Below are positions 17,511-24,949 of a stretch of 64,000 bases of DNA, one piece after another. The stretch comes from Mucilaginibacter defluvii (GTDB lineage Bacteria; Bacteroidota; Bacteroidia; Sphingobacteriales; Sphingobacteriaceae), in NCBI RefSeq assembly GCF_039543225.1, contig NZ_BAABJI010000002.1:2108001-2172000 (forward strand), given 5' to 3'. The position numbers and the translations under genes were made by a program. The notes beneath the pieces are model-generated. The model searched no databases, had not been told where the DNA came from, and saw only the letters and a list, made by a program, of their open reading frames with translations. The number at the start of each line of letters is the position of its first letter. The stretch's first letter is position 1.

Positions 17511-17540
17511 ATGAACTGCCCTTTTTCTTCGACGAACGGG
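17511..17540. promoter_or_regulatory. Candidate LytTR binding site (direct repeat, 12-bp spacer)
   Basis: On the minus strand, CCCGTTCGT (17532-17540) and GCAGTTCAT (17511-17519) each fit the LytTR half-site [TA][AC][CA]GTTN[AG][TG] at all but the first position. The half-sites are 12 bp apart, giving the classical 21-bp period. The site lies between the divergent lytS-type gene and the membrane peptide-ABC operon, about 105 bp from each start codon. Confidence 0.6.
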
Positions 17541-17645
17541 TTTATAGCCGGATGCGGGCGTTTATCTATAAATAAAACCCGTTGGTCTAATACATTTTAG
17601 GGGCTTGATTATTTGCTATTTCTTTGTTTCATCAAATCAATCGCA

Positions 17646-17861
17646 ATGAAAAAGTTAATCAAATACTCAAACCCTTTTGTAATGCTACTGGTACCAGTAA
17701 TGTTTGCCCTGGTGATGGGTGTTGCTTACCAGTTTAACCAACAACAAAATTTAAATATAAAAGATGCCGGCGTTAAAGCTAAACAGGCCACTTCACTATT
17801 TGTAAAAGGCGTAAGCCTTGTAAAAACAGTGTGCGGTATTAGCCAGGAAAACGTATGGTAA
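17646..17861 (+). CDS. Small single-span membrane peptide preceding ABC transporter
   Basis: The 71-aa product starts MKKLIKYSNPFVMLLVPVM. Residues 10-27 form one hydrophobic span or uncleaved signal, followed by a polar segment (NQQQNLNIKDAG) and an amphipathic tail with one Cys near the end. An upstream in-frame ATG at 17613 is less likely because it adds a non-typical stretch. The last 7 bases overlap the ABC ATPase start, so the two genes are translationally coupled. No family is recognised. It could be an accessory subunit, an immunity or sensing peptide, or a precursor; position beside a LytTR system suggests regulated co-expression with the transporter. Confidence 0.65.
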   Translation: MKKLIKYSNPFVMLLVPVMFALVMGVAYQFNQQQNLNIKDAGVKAKQATSLFVKGVSLVKTVCGISQENVW

Positions 17862-18754
17862 TCAGCACGCAAAACCTAACCTTTAACTTCGGCAATCAAA
17901 AGGTTGTCAACTCCTTATCGTTACAAGTTCCGCAAGGAAGCATATATGGTTTTTTAGGGCCGAACGGCGCCGGTAAAACCACCACTATAAAATTGCTGCT
18001 TAATCTGTTAAAAACGGATGAAGGCAGCATTTCTGTTTTTGGGAAAGACCTGAAAAGCAACCGTATCGAAATACTTTCAAAAACAGGCTCGCTGATAGAG
18101 CAACCGGCCATTTACCTGCACCTTACCGGGCGCGAAAACCTGGTAAACCGCGCAGGCTTGTTGCAGCTGCCAATCCGCCGGGTTGATGAAATGCTCGAAC
18201 TGGTACAGCTTAAACATGCTGCCAACAAAAAAGCCGGACAGTATTCGCTGGGTATGAAACAACGGCTGGGCATCGCCCTCGCACTGTTAAGCGATCCTGA
18301 GCTTTTGATACTGGATGAACCAACCAACGGGCTCGACCCGAACGGTATCATCGAAATACGTGAGTTGCTCATCAACTTAACCCGTCAGCATGGCAAAACA
18401 GTTTTTATCAGCAGTCACCTGCTTTCAGAAATTGAGCGTATGGCCACCCATGTGGGCATTATCAATAACGGCAGCATGCTTTTTCAGGGTAGTATTGCCG
18501 AGCTGGAAGCGCTTAACCAGGCCTTGTTACTTATTGAGGTTAATAATACGGTTGATGCGGCCAACCTGTTAAAGCGGCATCAGTATGAGGTTGCCCAGGT
18601 TACCGAAACATTGGTTGGTTTGTCCTACCTGTCAAAACAGCAAAGCGGCGAAATCAATACCCTGCTGGTAAACAACGGTTATACCGTTTACAGCATCGGT
18701 AAACAACAGCAAGATCTTGAAACGCTCTTCTTATCCATCACCAAACAAGCCTGA
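17855..18754 (+). CDS. ABC transporter ATP-binding protein (BcrA/CcmA-like)
   Basis: The 299-aa ATPase has Walker A GPNGAGKT (residues 35-42), signature YSLGMKQRLGIALALL, Walker B LLILDEPTNGLDPNG and the switch His in ISSHLL. The C-terminal 80 residues form the extra domain seen in exporters of the BcrA, NatA and DrrA type. It is coupled to the upstream membrane peptide and followed 14 bp later by an ABC-2 permease, making a two-gene half-transporter set. Such systems export or protect against peptides and lipophilic antibiotics. Neighbourhood suggests control by the LytS/LytR pair. Confidence 0.92.
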   Translation: MVISTQNLTFNFGNQKVVNSLSLQVPQGSIYGFLGPNGAGKTTTIKLLLNLLKTDEGSISVFGKDLKSNRIEILSKTGSLIEQPAIYLHLTGRENLVNRAGLLQLPIRRVDEMLELVQLKHAANKKAGQYSLGMKQRLGIALALLSDPELLILDEPTNGLDPNGIIEIRELLINLTRQHGKTVFISSHLLSEIERMATHVGIINNGSMLFQGSIAELEALNQALLLIEVNNTVDAANLLKRHQYEVAQVTETLVGLSYLSKQQSGEINTLLVNNGYTVYSIGKQQQDLETLFLSITKQA

Positions 18755-18768
18755 AGCCTTACATCCTT

Positions 18769-19572
18769 ATGAAAGCATTTTTACTCTCCCTACGGTCTGA
18801 ATTTTATAAAACCCGCAAAACACTGGCTTTTTGGTGCGCTATACTGCTGCCCCTGCTTATTTGCCTGTTAATGACCATTGGCTTTTTAACCAATGCCGAA
18901 AAAATGGCAAGTTGGCCGGGCGAGTTACTGTGGATAAGGTTTGTTGGCAATGTTTTAAACGTTATGGGCGTTTTACTGCTGCCTATGTTTACAGTTTTTA
19001 CAGCCTATTCAATAAACAACATTGAACACCGGGCCGATACCTGGAAAATGCTTTTCAGCCTGCCGCTGCCAAAGTTCGCGGTATATAGCGCAAAGTATAT
19101 TTATGCTTTATTGCTGATATTTATAAGCCTGGCTTTGTTTGTACTGTTCACTATTGGCTTTGCTAACCTGCTATCTGTAATTAAACCAGAATTAAGGTTT
19201 AATGAGTACCACATGGAATTTACGCTGATGCAGATATATTTTAAATTATTTCTTTCAGCGTTAGGCATTCTTTCATTACAATTTTTGTTCAGCCTTTTGT
19301 GGAAGGATTTTCTAAAACCGATGGGTATTGGCTTTGTAGGCACCATATCAGGCATTATCATGGCATCGGCAGGATGGAAGTATGCTTATCTGTTCCCTTA
19401 TTCACACCCCATGCTGGCACTAACCAATATGATGCCGCGTACCAAAGCTCCAGCCCAGTCAAGGCAATTGGTTATAAACATATTTACCGATGATGTTTAC
19501 GTGAGCCTTGCAGTGGCTGTGGTCGTATTTTTTGCAGGATTCTTCATCTTACAAAAACGCAGCATTAAGTAG
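18769..19572 (+). CDS. ABC-2 type permease (lantibiotic immunity-like)
   Basis: The 267-aa integral membrane protein has six predicted spans. It opens with MKAFLLSLRSEFYKTRKTLA, typical for ABC-2 permeases of bacitracin or lantibiotic resistance type. Only one permease gene follows the ATPase gene, so it probably works as a homodimer. Its stop overlaps the end of the convergent MFS gene by 8 bp. The substrate is unknown. Confidence 0.85.
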   Translation: MKAFLLSLRSEFYKTRKTLAFWCAILLPLLICLLMTIGFLTNAEKMASWPGELLWIRFVGNVLNVMGVLLLPMFTVFTAYSINNIEHRADTWKMLFSLPLPKFAVYSAKYIYALLLIFISLALFVLFTIGFANLLSVIKPELRFNEYHMEFTLMQIYFKLFLSALGILSLQFLFSLLWKDFLKPMGIGFVGTISGIIMASAGWKYAYLFPYSHPMLALTNMMPRTKAPAQSRQLVINIFTDDVYVSLAVAVVVFFAGFFILQKRSIK

Positions 19573-20854
19573 CCACCTCGGGTTTTTTATTGATATCCGT
19601 AAGGGTAAGCGGTACCAGCTTTTTGGTTTTAAAATAGGTAATAGTAACCACAATCAAGGTCATGGTGCCGCCGAATATTACCGCCGGGACGGTATCCAGT
19701 AACTTGGCCGCAACGCCCGATTCAAACTCCCCTATCTCGTTAGATGAGCCGATGAACATTTGGTTCACGGCCGATACCCTGCCACGCATTTCATCAGGCG
19801 TAAGCATTTGCATAATAGTGCCGCGTATTAGCACACTGACACTATCAAACCCACCCTCAAGAAACAGGAAAACCAGCGACAGATAGAAATTTCGCGACAA
19901 GCCAAAACAAATTATGGATAAGCCAAAGCCAGCTACCGCGATAAGCAAATTGCGCCAGGGCTTCCCCATCGGCGAAAAACGTGTCATGCTCAGCATGGTC
20001 AGCACCGCGCCTAATGAGGTTGCGCCCCGCATTACCCCTACACCCTCGGGGCCAACGTGCAGAATATCCTTGGCAAACACGGGCAGCAAAGCCACCGCGC
20101 CACCAAAAAACACGGAGAACATATCCAAACTAAGCGCGCCAACAAGCATCTTGGTATTAAAAACAAAACGTATACCTTCAGACAGGCTTTTCCAGATTCC
20201 CTCTTTAGGCATAAACACCGGCGGTACTTTTTTAAGCAGGCATACCGATACAAAGGCCACTGCTAAAAAGATTACGATAGTAATAAACGCGCCTGTAATA
20301 CCCAGGTAAGCATAAATAAAGCTGCCCACCACCGGCGCTATGATAGAGGCGATCTGCCAGCTCGAGCTGTTCCAGGTGCTGGAGTTGGGGTATACCTCGC
20401 GCGGTACGCTGTTGGCCAGTACTGAAAAAGCCGCCGGGGCATAAAACGCTCTGGCCAGCCCGTTAACGAAAAGCATACCGTAAATTATGGGCACTACGGT
20501 GCGCATGTGCAAATAATCGCCCGCGCCTTTGTGCGTGGCGGCCATCATCACCAGCGATGAGAAAAATATGGTACCGAATATGAGTAGCAGCATTTTGCGT
20601 TTCTCCAGCTTATCGGCAATGTAACCACCATAAAGCGATAACCCTATTGCCGGTATGGCTTCATACAGGCCTATAAGACCGAGAGCGAATTTATCGTGCG
20701 TAACATCATAAATGTAGATACTCAGCACTACGTTCTGCATTTGATAAGCAAACGTAAAAAAGAAACGCATGGTAATATATGAACGGAAATCTTTAAACCG
20801 CAGGGCGGCAAACGCGTCGGTTTTCGTGGGTGTGGTACTGTCGGCTTCGGGCAC
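19565..20854 (-). CDS. MFS transporter, EntS/MFS_3-type exporter
   Basis: The 429-aa protein has twelve predicted membrane spans. Motifs fit the enterobactin-exporter-like MFS_3 group: RFKDFRSYITMRFFFTFAYQ at the N-terminus, YGGYIADKLEKRKML in the loop between spans 2 and 3, and TPDEMRGRVSAVNQMFIGSSNEIG in the second half. Members export siderophores or other small molecules, or remain uncharacterised. The gene stands alone between a convergent ABC operon and the M28 peptidase gene. A TATTTTTG -7-like box lies 17 bp upstream of the start. Confidence 0.85.
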   Translation of the reverse strand: MPEADSTTPTKTDAFAALRFKDFRSYITMRFFFTFAYQMQNVVLSIYIYDVTHDKFALGLIGLYEAIPAIGLSLYGGYIADKLEKRKMLLLIFGTIFFSSLVMMAATHKGAGDYLHMRTVVPIIYGMLFVNGLARAFYAPAAFSVLANSVPREVYPNSSTWNSSSWQIASIIAPVVGSFIYAYLGITGAFITIVIFLAVAFVSVCLLKKVPPVFMPKEGIWKSLSEGIRFVFNTKMLVGALSLDMFSVFFGGAVALLPVFAKDILHVGPEGVGVMRGATSLGAVLTMLSMTRFSPMGKPWRNLLIAVAGFGLSIICFGLSRNFYLSLVFLFLEGGFDSVSVLIRGTIMQMLTPDEMRGRVSAVNQMFIGSSNEIGEFESGVAAKLLDTVPAVIFGGTMTLIVVTITYFKTKKLVPLTLTDINKKPEVAT

Positions 20855-20870
20855 TTGATTTTACTTTGCG

Positions 20871-20878
20871 CAAAAATA
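20871..20878 (-). promoter_or_regulatory. Bacteroidota -7 element upstream of MFS gene
   Basis: TATTTTTG on the minus strand fits TAnnTTTG and implies transcription starting about 12 bases before the start codon. No clear -33 TTTG partner is seen. Confidence 0.4.
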
Positions 20879-20890
20879 ACGATAAATGAA

Positions 20891-20921
20891 AAAGGCAGAA
20901 CCTGTAAAATGCTCTGCCTTT
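20891..20921 (-). terminator. Terminator after M28 peptidase gene
   Basis: The perfect 9-bp stem AAAGGCAGA / TCTGCCTTT has a 13-nt loop. On the minus strand it is followed by a T-rich run, 22 bp past the peptidase stop codon. Confidence 0.8.
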
Positions 20922-20942
20922 GTAATATTGTTATGGTATATC

Positions 20943-22322
20943 CTATTTCAACCCATGCTGATCTATCAGATAAATCAACGAAGCCATCGCTGCCGTGCCT
21001 AATTCCAACTCGCGCTTGTGCACTTTTTCAAATACATCGGCTGCTGTATGGTGCAAATCAAAATAACGCTGCGAGTCGGGCAAAAAGCTGATCAGCGTAA
21101 TATTCGGCACTGTTTCCTTTAATGGTTCAATATCTGTCCCGCCTTCGCCTTTTACCAGCCGGTCGGCCTCGTAAGGTTCAAACAGTTTTTTCCAGTTCTT
21201 ATTAATTTTCGCAACCACTTCGGGCGAAGCATCAAAGCCAAAGCCGCGCGGCACAAAGCCACCTTCATCTGTTTCAATTGCGGCAATATGGTCTTCCTTA
21301 TTTTTAGCGGCCAGCTCGGCGTATTTTAAACCGCCGCGGGTACCGTTCTCCTCATTCATAAAAAATACCGCACGCACCGAATTCTTAGGCTTATATTTCA
21401 GCGCTTTCAAAATGCGTAATGCTTCAGCTGATTGTACAATGCCCGTACCATCATCATGCGCGCCCTCGGCCAGGTCCCACGAATCGAGGTGACCGCCCAC
21501 GGTGATCACTTTTTTAGGATGATCTGTTCCGGTAAGTTCACCAATAACGTTGTATGATTTTACTTCGGGCAGTGTTTGGCAGCTTTGCTTAAACCAGAAC
21601 TTTATCAGCGGCAGTTTACGCAGCCTTAACATGCCGCTTAGTTTATCGGCAGCCATGGTTGATATAGCCGCTGCCGGTATCATCTTTGTACCCGGAGCGC
21701 TTAAAGTGCCACCGGTATGCGGATAGTTATCCAGCGCCGGGCTTAACGAACGGACAATAGCGCCGACCGCGCCCAGCTTAGCGGCCTCGGCCGGGCCAAC
21801 AAACCGCTGATCGCCGGCCGCACCGTAACCCTGGCCTGTCTCGATGTAACGCGGATCAAACGGGCGGTTAAAGAAAACGATCTTACCTTTTATAACGCTC
21901 TCACCCAAATCCTGCATTTCTTTAATGCTCTTCACCTCGATAACATTGGCCGTGATGCCGGCTGCAGGTGTGGCAATAGACATACCCAACGCGCAGATAG
22001 GCACCGGAATTTTTTTATTGCCATCAATAATAGCACCCTGCTCCTTAGCGCCGCGTACCCAATGGGGCACCATTACTTCCTGCAGGTAAACACGGTCGAA
22101 ACCGTAATCTTCCATTAGTTTTTTGCCCCACTCTACAGCTTTTTGAGCATTGGGTGAACCACTTAAACGCGGACCGATCTTTTTACACAGGTAACGCAGG
22201 TTTTCATACCCCTGGCCGTTAACCAGGGCTTCGTCGTAAATATTACGCATCATCAGCGAATCCTGTGCCTGTAGCGACAAGCCGCTGAACAGTATGGCAG
22301 CAGAGAGTAAGAGTTTTTTCAT
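20943..22322 (-). CDS. M28-family metallopeptidase (carboxypeptidase Q-like)
   Basis: The 459-aa secreted protein has a signal peptide to about residue 19 (LSLQAQ), a protease-associated domain in the middle (about 110-250) and an M28 catalytic domain. Zinc ligands include His278 (GGHLDSW) and Asp290 (GAHDDGTG); the catalytic Glu and next ligand lie in FFMNEENGTRGG. HHTAADVFEKV near the end supplies the last His ligand. The closest described type is plasma glutamate carboxypeptidase/carboxypeptidase Q, removing residues from peptides. The gene stands alone with its own terminator. Confidence 0.87.
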   Translation of the reverse strand: MKKLLLSAAILFSGLSLQAQDSLMMRNIYDEALVNGQGYENLRYLCKKIGPRLSGSPNAQKAVEWGKKLMEDYGFDRVYLQEVMVPHWVRGAKEQGAIIDGNKKIPVPICALGMSIATPAAGITANVIEVKSIKEMQDLGESVIKGKIVFFNRPFDPRYIETGQGYGAAGDQRFVGPAEAAKLGAVGAIVRSLSPALDNYPHTGGTLSAPGTKMIPAAAISTMAADKLSGMLRLRKLPLIKFWFKQSCQTLPEVKSYNVIGELTGTDHPKKVITVGGHLDSWDLAEGAHDDGTGIVQSAEALRILKALKYKPKNSVRAVFFMNEENGTRGGLKYAELAAKNKEDHIAAIETDEGGFVPRGFGFDASPEVVAKINKNWKKLFEPYEADRLVKGEGGTDIEPLKETVPNITLISFLPDSQRYFDLHHTAADVFEKVHKRELELGTAAMASLIYLIDQHGLK

Positions 22323-22341
22323 TTGTTGAAGTCAGTTTCAA

Positions 22342-22349
22342 CAAAGATA
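22342..22349 (-). promoter_or_regulatory. Bacteroidota -7 element upstream of M28 peptidase gene
   Basis: TATCTTTG on the minus strand is an exact TAnnTTTG box 20 bp before the start codon, giving a leader of about 15 bases. Confidence 0.45.
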
Positions 22350-22486
22350 AATTTTAACAGAGATTTTAAGCCGTTGAGGTGAAGATTATCCACCTTTAAT
22401 ATGAGTTAAATTGTGCCGATGGAAATAAATATCTAAGGTTTGCACTTTAAATTTCAGTTAATCACGTCGTTGCGAGGTATTTTTTA

Positions 22487-22520
22487 ACTCCTTCTCCTAA
22501 AGGAGAGGGTCGGAGTGAGG
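22487..22520 (-). repeat. GC-rich hairpin repeat after the GH3-family gene
   Basis: The element contains CTCCTTCTCC-TAAA-GGAGAGGG followed by GGAGTGAGG and ends 2 bp from the GH3-family stop codon. On the minus strand the hairpin is followed by a T/A-rich run. It probably serves as a terminator and belongs to the same repeat family as the copies at 24919, 53391 and 53457. Confidence 0.65.
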
Positions 22521-22522
22521 TT

Positions 22523-24040
22523 TTACGCTGGTTCCAGCATCCGCAAAATAGCATCAACATACTCACGGTCATTAGCCAGGCGGGGCACTTTGTTTTGGCC
22601 GCCAAGTTTACCTTTTTCTTTAAGCCAGTTAAAAAAGGTACCTTCGGCTACGCGGCGTACTATCGGGCGGCGCAGGGCCATGTCCTTAAAGCGCTTGGCG
22701 TCATAGTCAGAGTTGATCTGGCGCAGGGTTTCGTCCAGTATATCTACAAAACGCTCGAACTCGGCCGGGGGTTTCACAAATTCTATCAGCCACTCGTGCG
22801 CGCCGCACTGCCGTCCGTCGAAATAAACGGGGGCAGCGGTATAATCGCGAATAATGGCGCCTGTATTTTTGCAGGCTTCCTCAAGCGCGCGCTCGGCGTT
22901 ATCAATAATTACTTCCTCGCCAAAGGTGTTAATGTAATGCTTGGTACGCCCTGATATCTGTATACGGTACGGTGACAGGCTGGTAAATTTCACAGTATCC
23001 CCTATCATGTACCGCCATAGCCCGGCATTAGTGGTAATAATCAGCGCATAGTTTTTACCCAACTCCACCTCATCAAGCGTAAGGGTTTTGGGGTTTTCAT
23101 CGTGCATGTGCTCTACGGGTAAAAACTCGTAAAAAATACCGTAATCCAACATCAGCAGCATATCGCCATGCTGTACCTGGTCCTGTATGCCGAAATAACC
23201 TTCGGAGGCATTATAGCTTTCCAGGTAATACATCCTATCCGTTGGGATCAGTTTTTTAAATTGCTCTCGGTATGGCGTAAAGCTTACCCCGCCATGAAAG
23301 CAGAACTCCAGGTTAGGCCATATTTCGAGCATGTTATCCTTACCGGTAAGTTCAAGTATGCGATTGAAAAGCACAATATTCCAGGTAGGTACGCCGCCAA
23401 TACCGGTAACGTTTACATCGAGCGTGGTTTTGGCTATCTTTTCTATCTTTTCTTCAAAATTATCCAATAGCGCGATATCCAGGTTTGGAGTGCGGCCAAA
23501 CTCCGCCCAAAAAGGCAGGTTTTTCATGATAACCGCCGATAGATCACCAAAAGAGGTTTCAGGACTGAACTGGCTTACCTGCTGGCTGCCGCCAATGGTG
23601 AGCGATTTACCGCTGAAGAGTTTAGCGTCAGGCCGGTTGTTATAATAGATGGTCAACGCATCTTTACCGCCTTTAAAGTGGCATTCTTCCAGCGCTTCTT
23701 CACTTACGGGAATAAACTTGCTCCTGTCGCTGGTAGTACCTGATGATTTGGCGAACCAGCGCACCTCCGATTGCCACAACACATTCTGCTCGCCTTTGAG
23801 CATACGCTCGATATAAGGCTTCAGGCTGTCATACGTTTGGATGGGTACGCGCTCGCGGTAATCATTAAGGTTTTCAATGGATTTATAATGATGCTTTTTA
23901 CCCCATTCGGTATTTTCAGCGCCCATTATCAGGTTCTCAAACCACTCTTCCTGCACTTCATTGGGGTATTTCATAAAAAGCTCTATCTGGTGGATACGCT
24001 TTTTCATGAACCAGGATATAACAGAATTAAAAATGGACAT
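22523..24040 (-). CDS. GH3 auxin-responsive-promoter family protein (acyl-adenylase type)
   Basis: The 505-aa cytoplasmic protein belongs to the family named after plant GH3 proteins, which activate carboxylic acids with ATP and conjugate them to amino acids. The nucleotide-binding motif is visible as WFAKSSGTTSDRSKFIPVS, followed by LTIGGSQQ. YALIITTNAGLWRYMIGDTV is a conserved family block. Bacterial members are common in Bacteroidota but their substrates are not known. It lies 16 bp downstream of lptB on the same strand, so the two are probably one transcript. There is no sign of glycoside hydrolase family 3, despite the similar name. Confidence 0.85.
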   Translation of the reverse strand: MSIFNSVISWFMKKRIHQIELFMKYPNEVQEEWFENLIMGAENTEWGKKHHYKSIENLNDYRERVPIQTYDSLKPYIERMLKGEQNVLWQSEVRWFAKSSGTTSDRSKFIPVSEEALEECHFKGGKDALTIYYNNRPDAKLFSGKSLTIGGSQQVSQFSPETSFGDLSAVIMKNLPFWAEFGRTPNLDIALLDNFEEKIEKIAKTTLDVNVTGIGGVPTWNIVLFNRILELTGKDNMLEIWPNLEFCFHGGVSFTPYREQFKKLIPTDRMYYLESYNASEGYFGIQDQVQHGDMLLMLDYGIFYEFLPVEHMHDENPKTLTLDEVELGKNYALIITTNAGLWRYMIGDTVKFTSLSPYRIQISGRTKHYINTFGEEVIIDNAERALEEACKNTGAIIRDYTAAPVYFDGRQCGAHEWLIEFVKPPAEFERFVDILDETLRQINSDYDAKRFKDMALRRPIVRRVAEGTFFNWLKEKGKLGGQNKVPRLANDREYVDAILRMLEPA

Positions 24041-24056
24041 GGGTGTCTATCTTAGG

Positions 24057-24797
24057 TTAAATGGCAAAACTCTTGCGTTTAAGCACAAAGTTCGCACCAA
24101 GATACACTTTTCTTACCATTTCATTTTCAGCTAATACTTCGGGTACGCCCGACTCTAATATTTTTCCTTCAAACAGCAAATAAGCCCTGTCCGTAATTGA
24201 CAACGTTTCCTGTACATTGTGGTCAGTAATAAGGATACCGATGTTGCGGTGTTTGAGTTTGTACACCATCGCCTGTATCTCTTCAACAGCTATGGGATCG
24301 ACACCGGCAAAGGGTTCATCAAGCAATATAAAGTTTGGCTCAGCAGCAAGGGCGCGTGCAATTTCGGTACGGCGGCGTTCACCGCCTGACAGCAGGTCGC
24401 CACGGTTTTTGCGCACTTTATGCAGGCTGAACTCATCAATCAGTTCTTCCAGCTTATCGCGCTGTTGCTCCTTACTCATCTGCCCCATCTCGAGCACGGC
24501 CTTGATATTATCTTCTACAGAAAGCTTGCGAAACACCGATGCCTCCTGTGCCAGGTAACCAATACCTTTTTGCGCACGGCGATACATCGGGTCGCCGGTT
24601 ATTTCGCTATCATCCAGGATGATACGGCCTTCGTTAGGTTTTATCAAACCCACTATCATATAAAACGACGTGGTTTTACCCGCACCGTTTGGCCCAAGCA
24701 AACCCACAATTTCGCCCTGCGCCACATTGAACGATACATCATTAACAACAGTACGCTGCTTATATTTCTTTATTAAATGCTCTGCCTGCAGGATCAT
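24057..24797 (-). CDS. lptB: LPS export ABC transporter ATPase LptB
   Basis: The 246-aa ATPase shows strong LptB character. Walker A is GPNGAGKT (residues 35-42), the Q-loop region is [17 protein letters not shown], the signature is [16 protein letters not shown], and Walker B is [18 protein letters not shown]. The DPIAV segment and the Q-loop sequence are specific to this family. It drives lipopolysaccharide extraction from the inner membrane with LptFG, which are not in the window. It heads a two-gene unit with the GH3-family gene. Confidence 0.93.
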   Translation of the reverse strand: MILQAEHLIKKYKQRTVVNDVSFNVAQGEIVGLLGPNGAGKTTSFYMIVGLIKPNEGRIILDDSEITGDPMYRRAQKGIGYLAQEASVFRKLSVEDNIKAVLEMGQMSKEQQRDKLEELIDEFSLHKVRKNRGDLLSGGERRRTEIARALAAEPNFILLDEPFAGVDPIAVEEIQAMVYKLKHRNIGILITDHNVQETLSITDRAYLLFEGKILESGVPEVLAENEMVRKVYLGANFVLKRKSFAI

Positions 24798-24810
24798 AGT
24801 GGATGAAGCT

Positions 24811-24880
24811 ATAAATTCTAAACGCTAAAATCTAAATTCTAACGACTTTATACAAATGCTAATACCTAACTCTAAACAAG
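24811..24880. repeat. Degenerate CTAAA-rich repeat in lptB leader
   Basis: Multiple copies of TCTAAA or GCTAA-like words (for example AAATCTAAATTCTAA) follow each other with about 7-bp spacing between gltX and lptB. The pattern resembles the heptad arrays upstream of metH. Confidence 0.4.
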
Positions 24881-24918
24881 ATTAATTTATTGCGATTTGT
24901 TTTATTAATGCTTTTCAA

Positions 24919-24949
24919 AGCCCTCCCCTCCGGGGAGGGTTGGGATGGG
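24919..24949 (-). repeat. GC-rich hairpin repeat after gltX
   Basis: GCCCTCCCC-TC-CGGGGAGGG followed by TTGGGATGGG abuts the gltX stop codon. The stem is strong, and the arrangement matches the copies at 22487 and 53457. It probably acts as a terminator of gltX. Confidence 0.65.

Noticed and set aside
22523..24040. Reading the GH3-family gene as glycoside hydrolase family 3
   Set aside because: The motifs are those of the plant GH3 acyl-adenylase family (SSGTTSDRSKF); there is no glycosidase signature.
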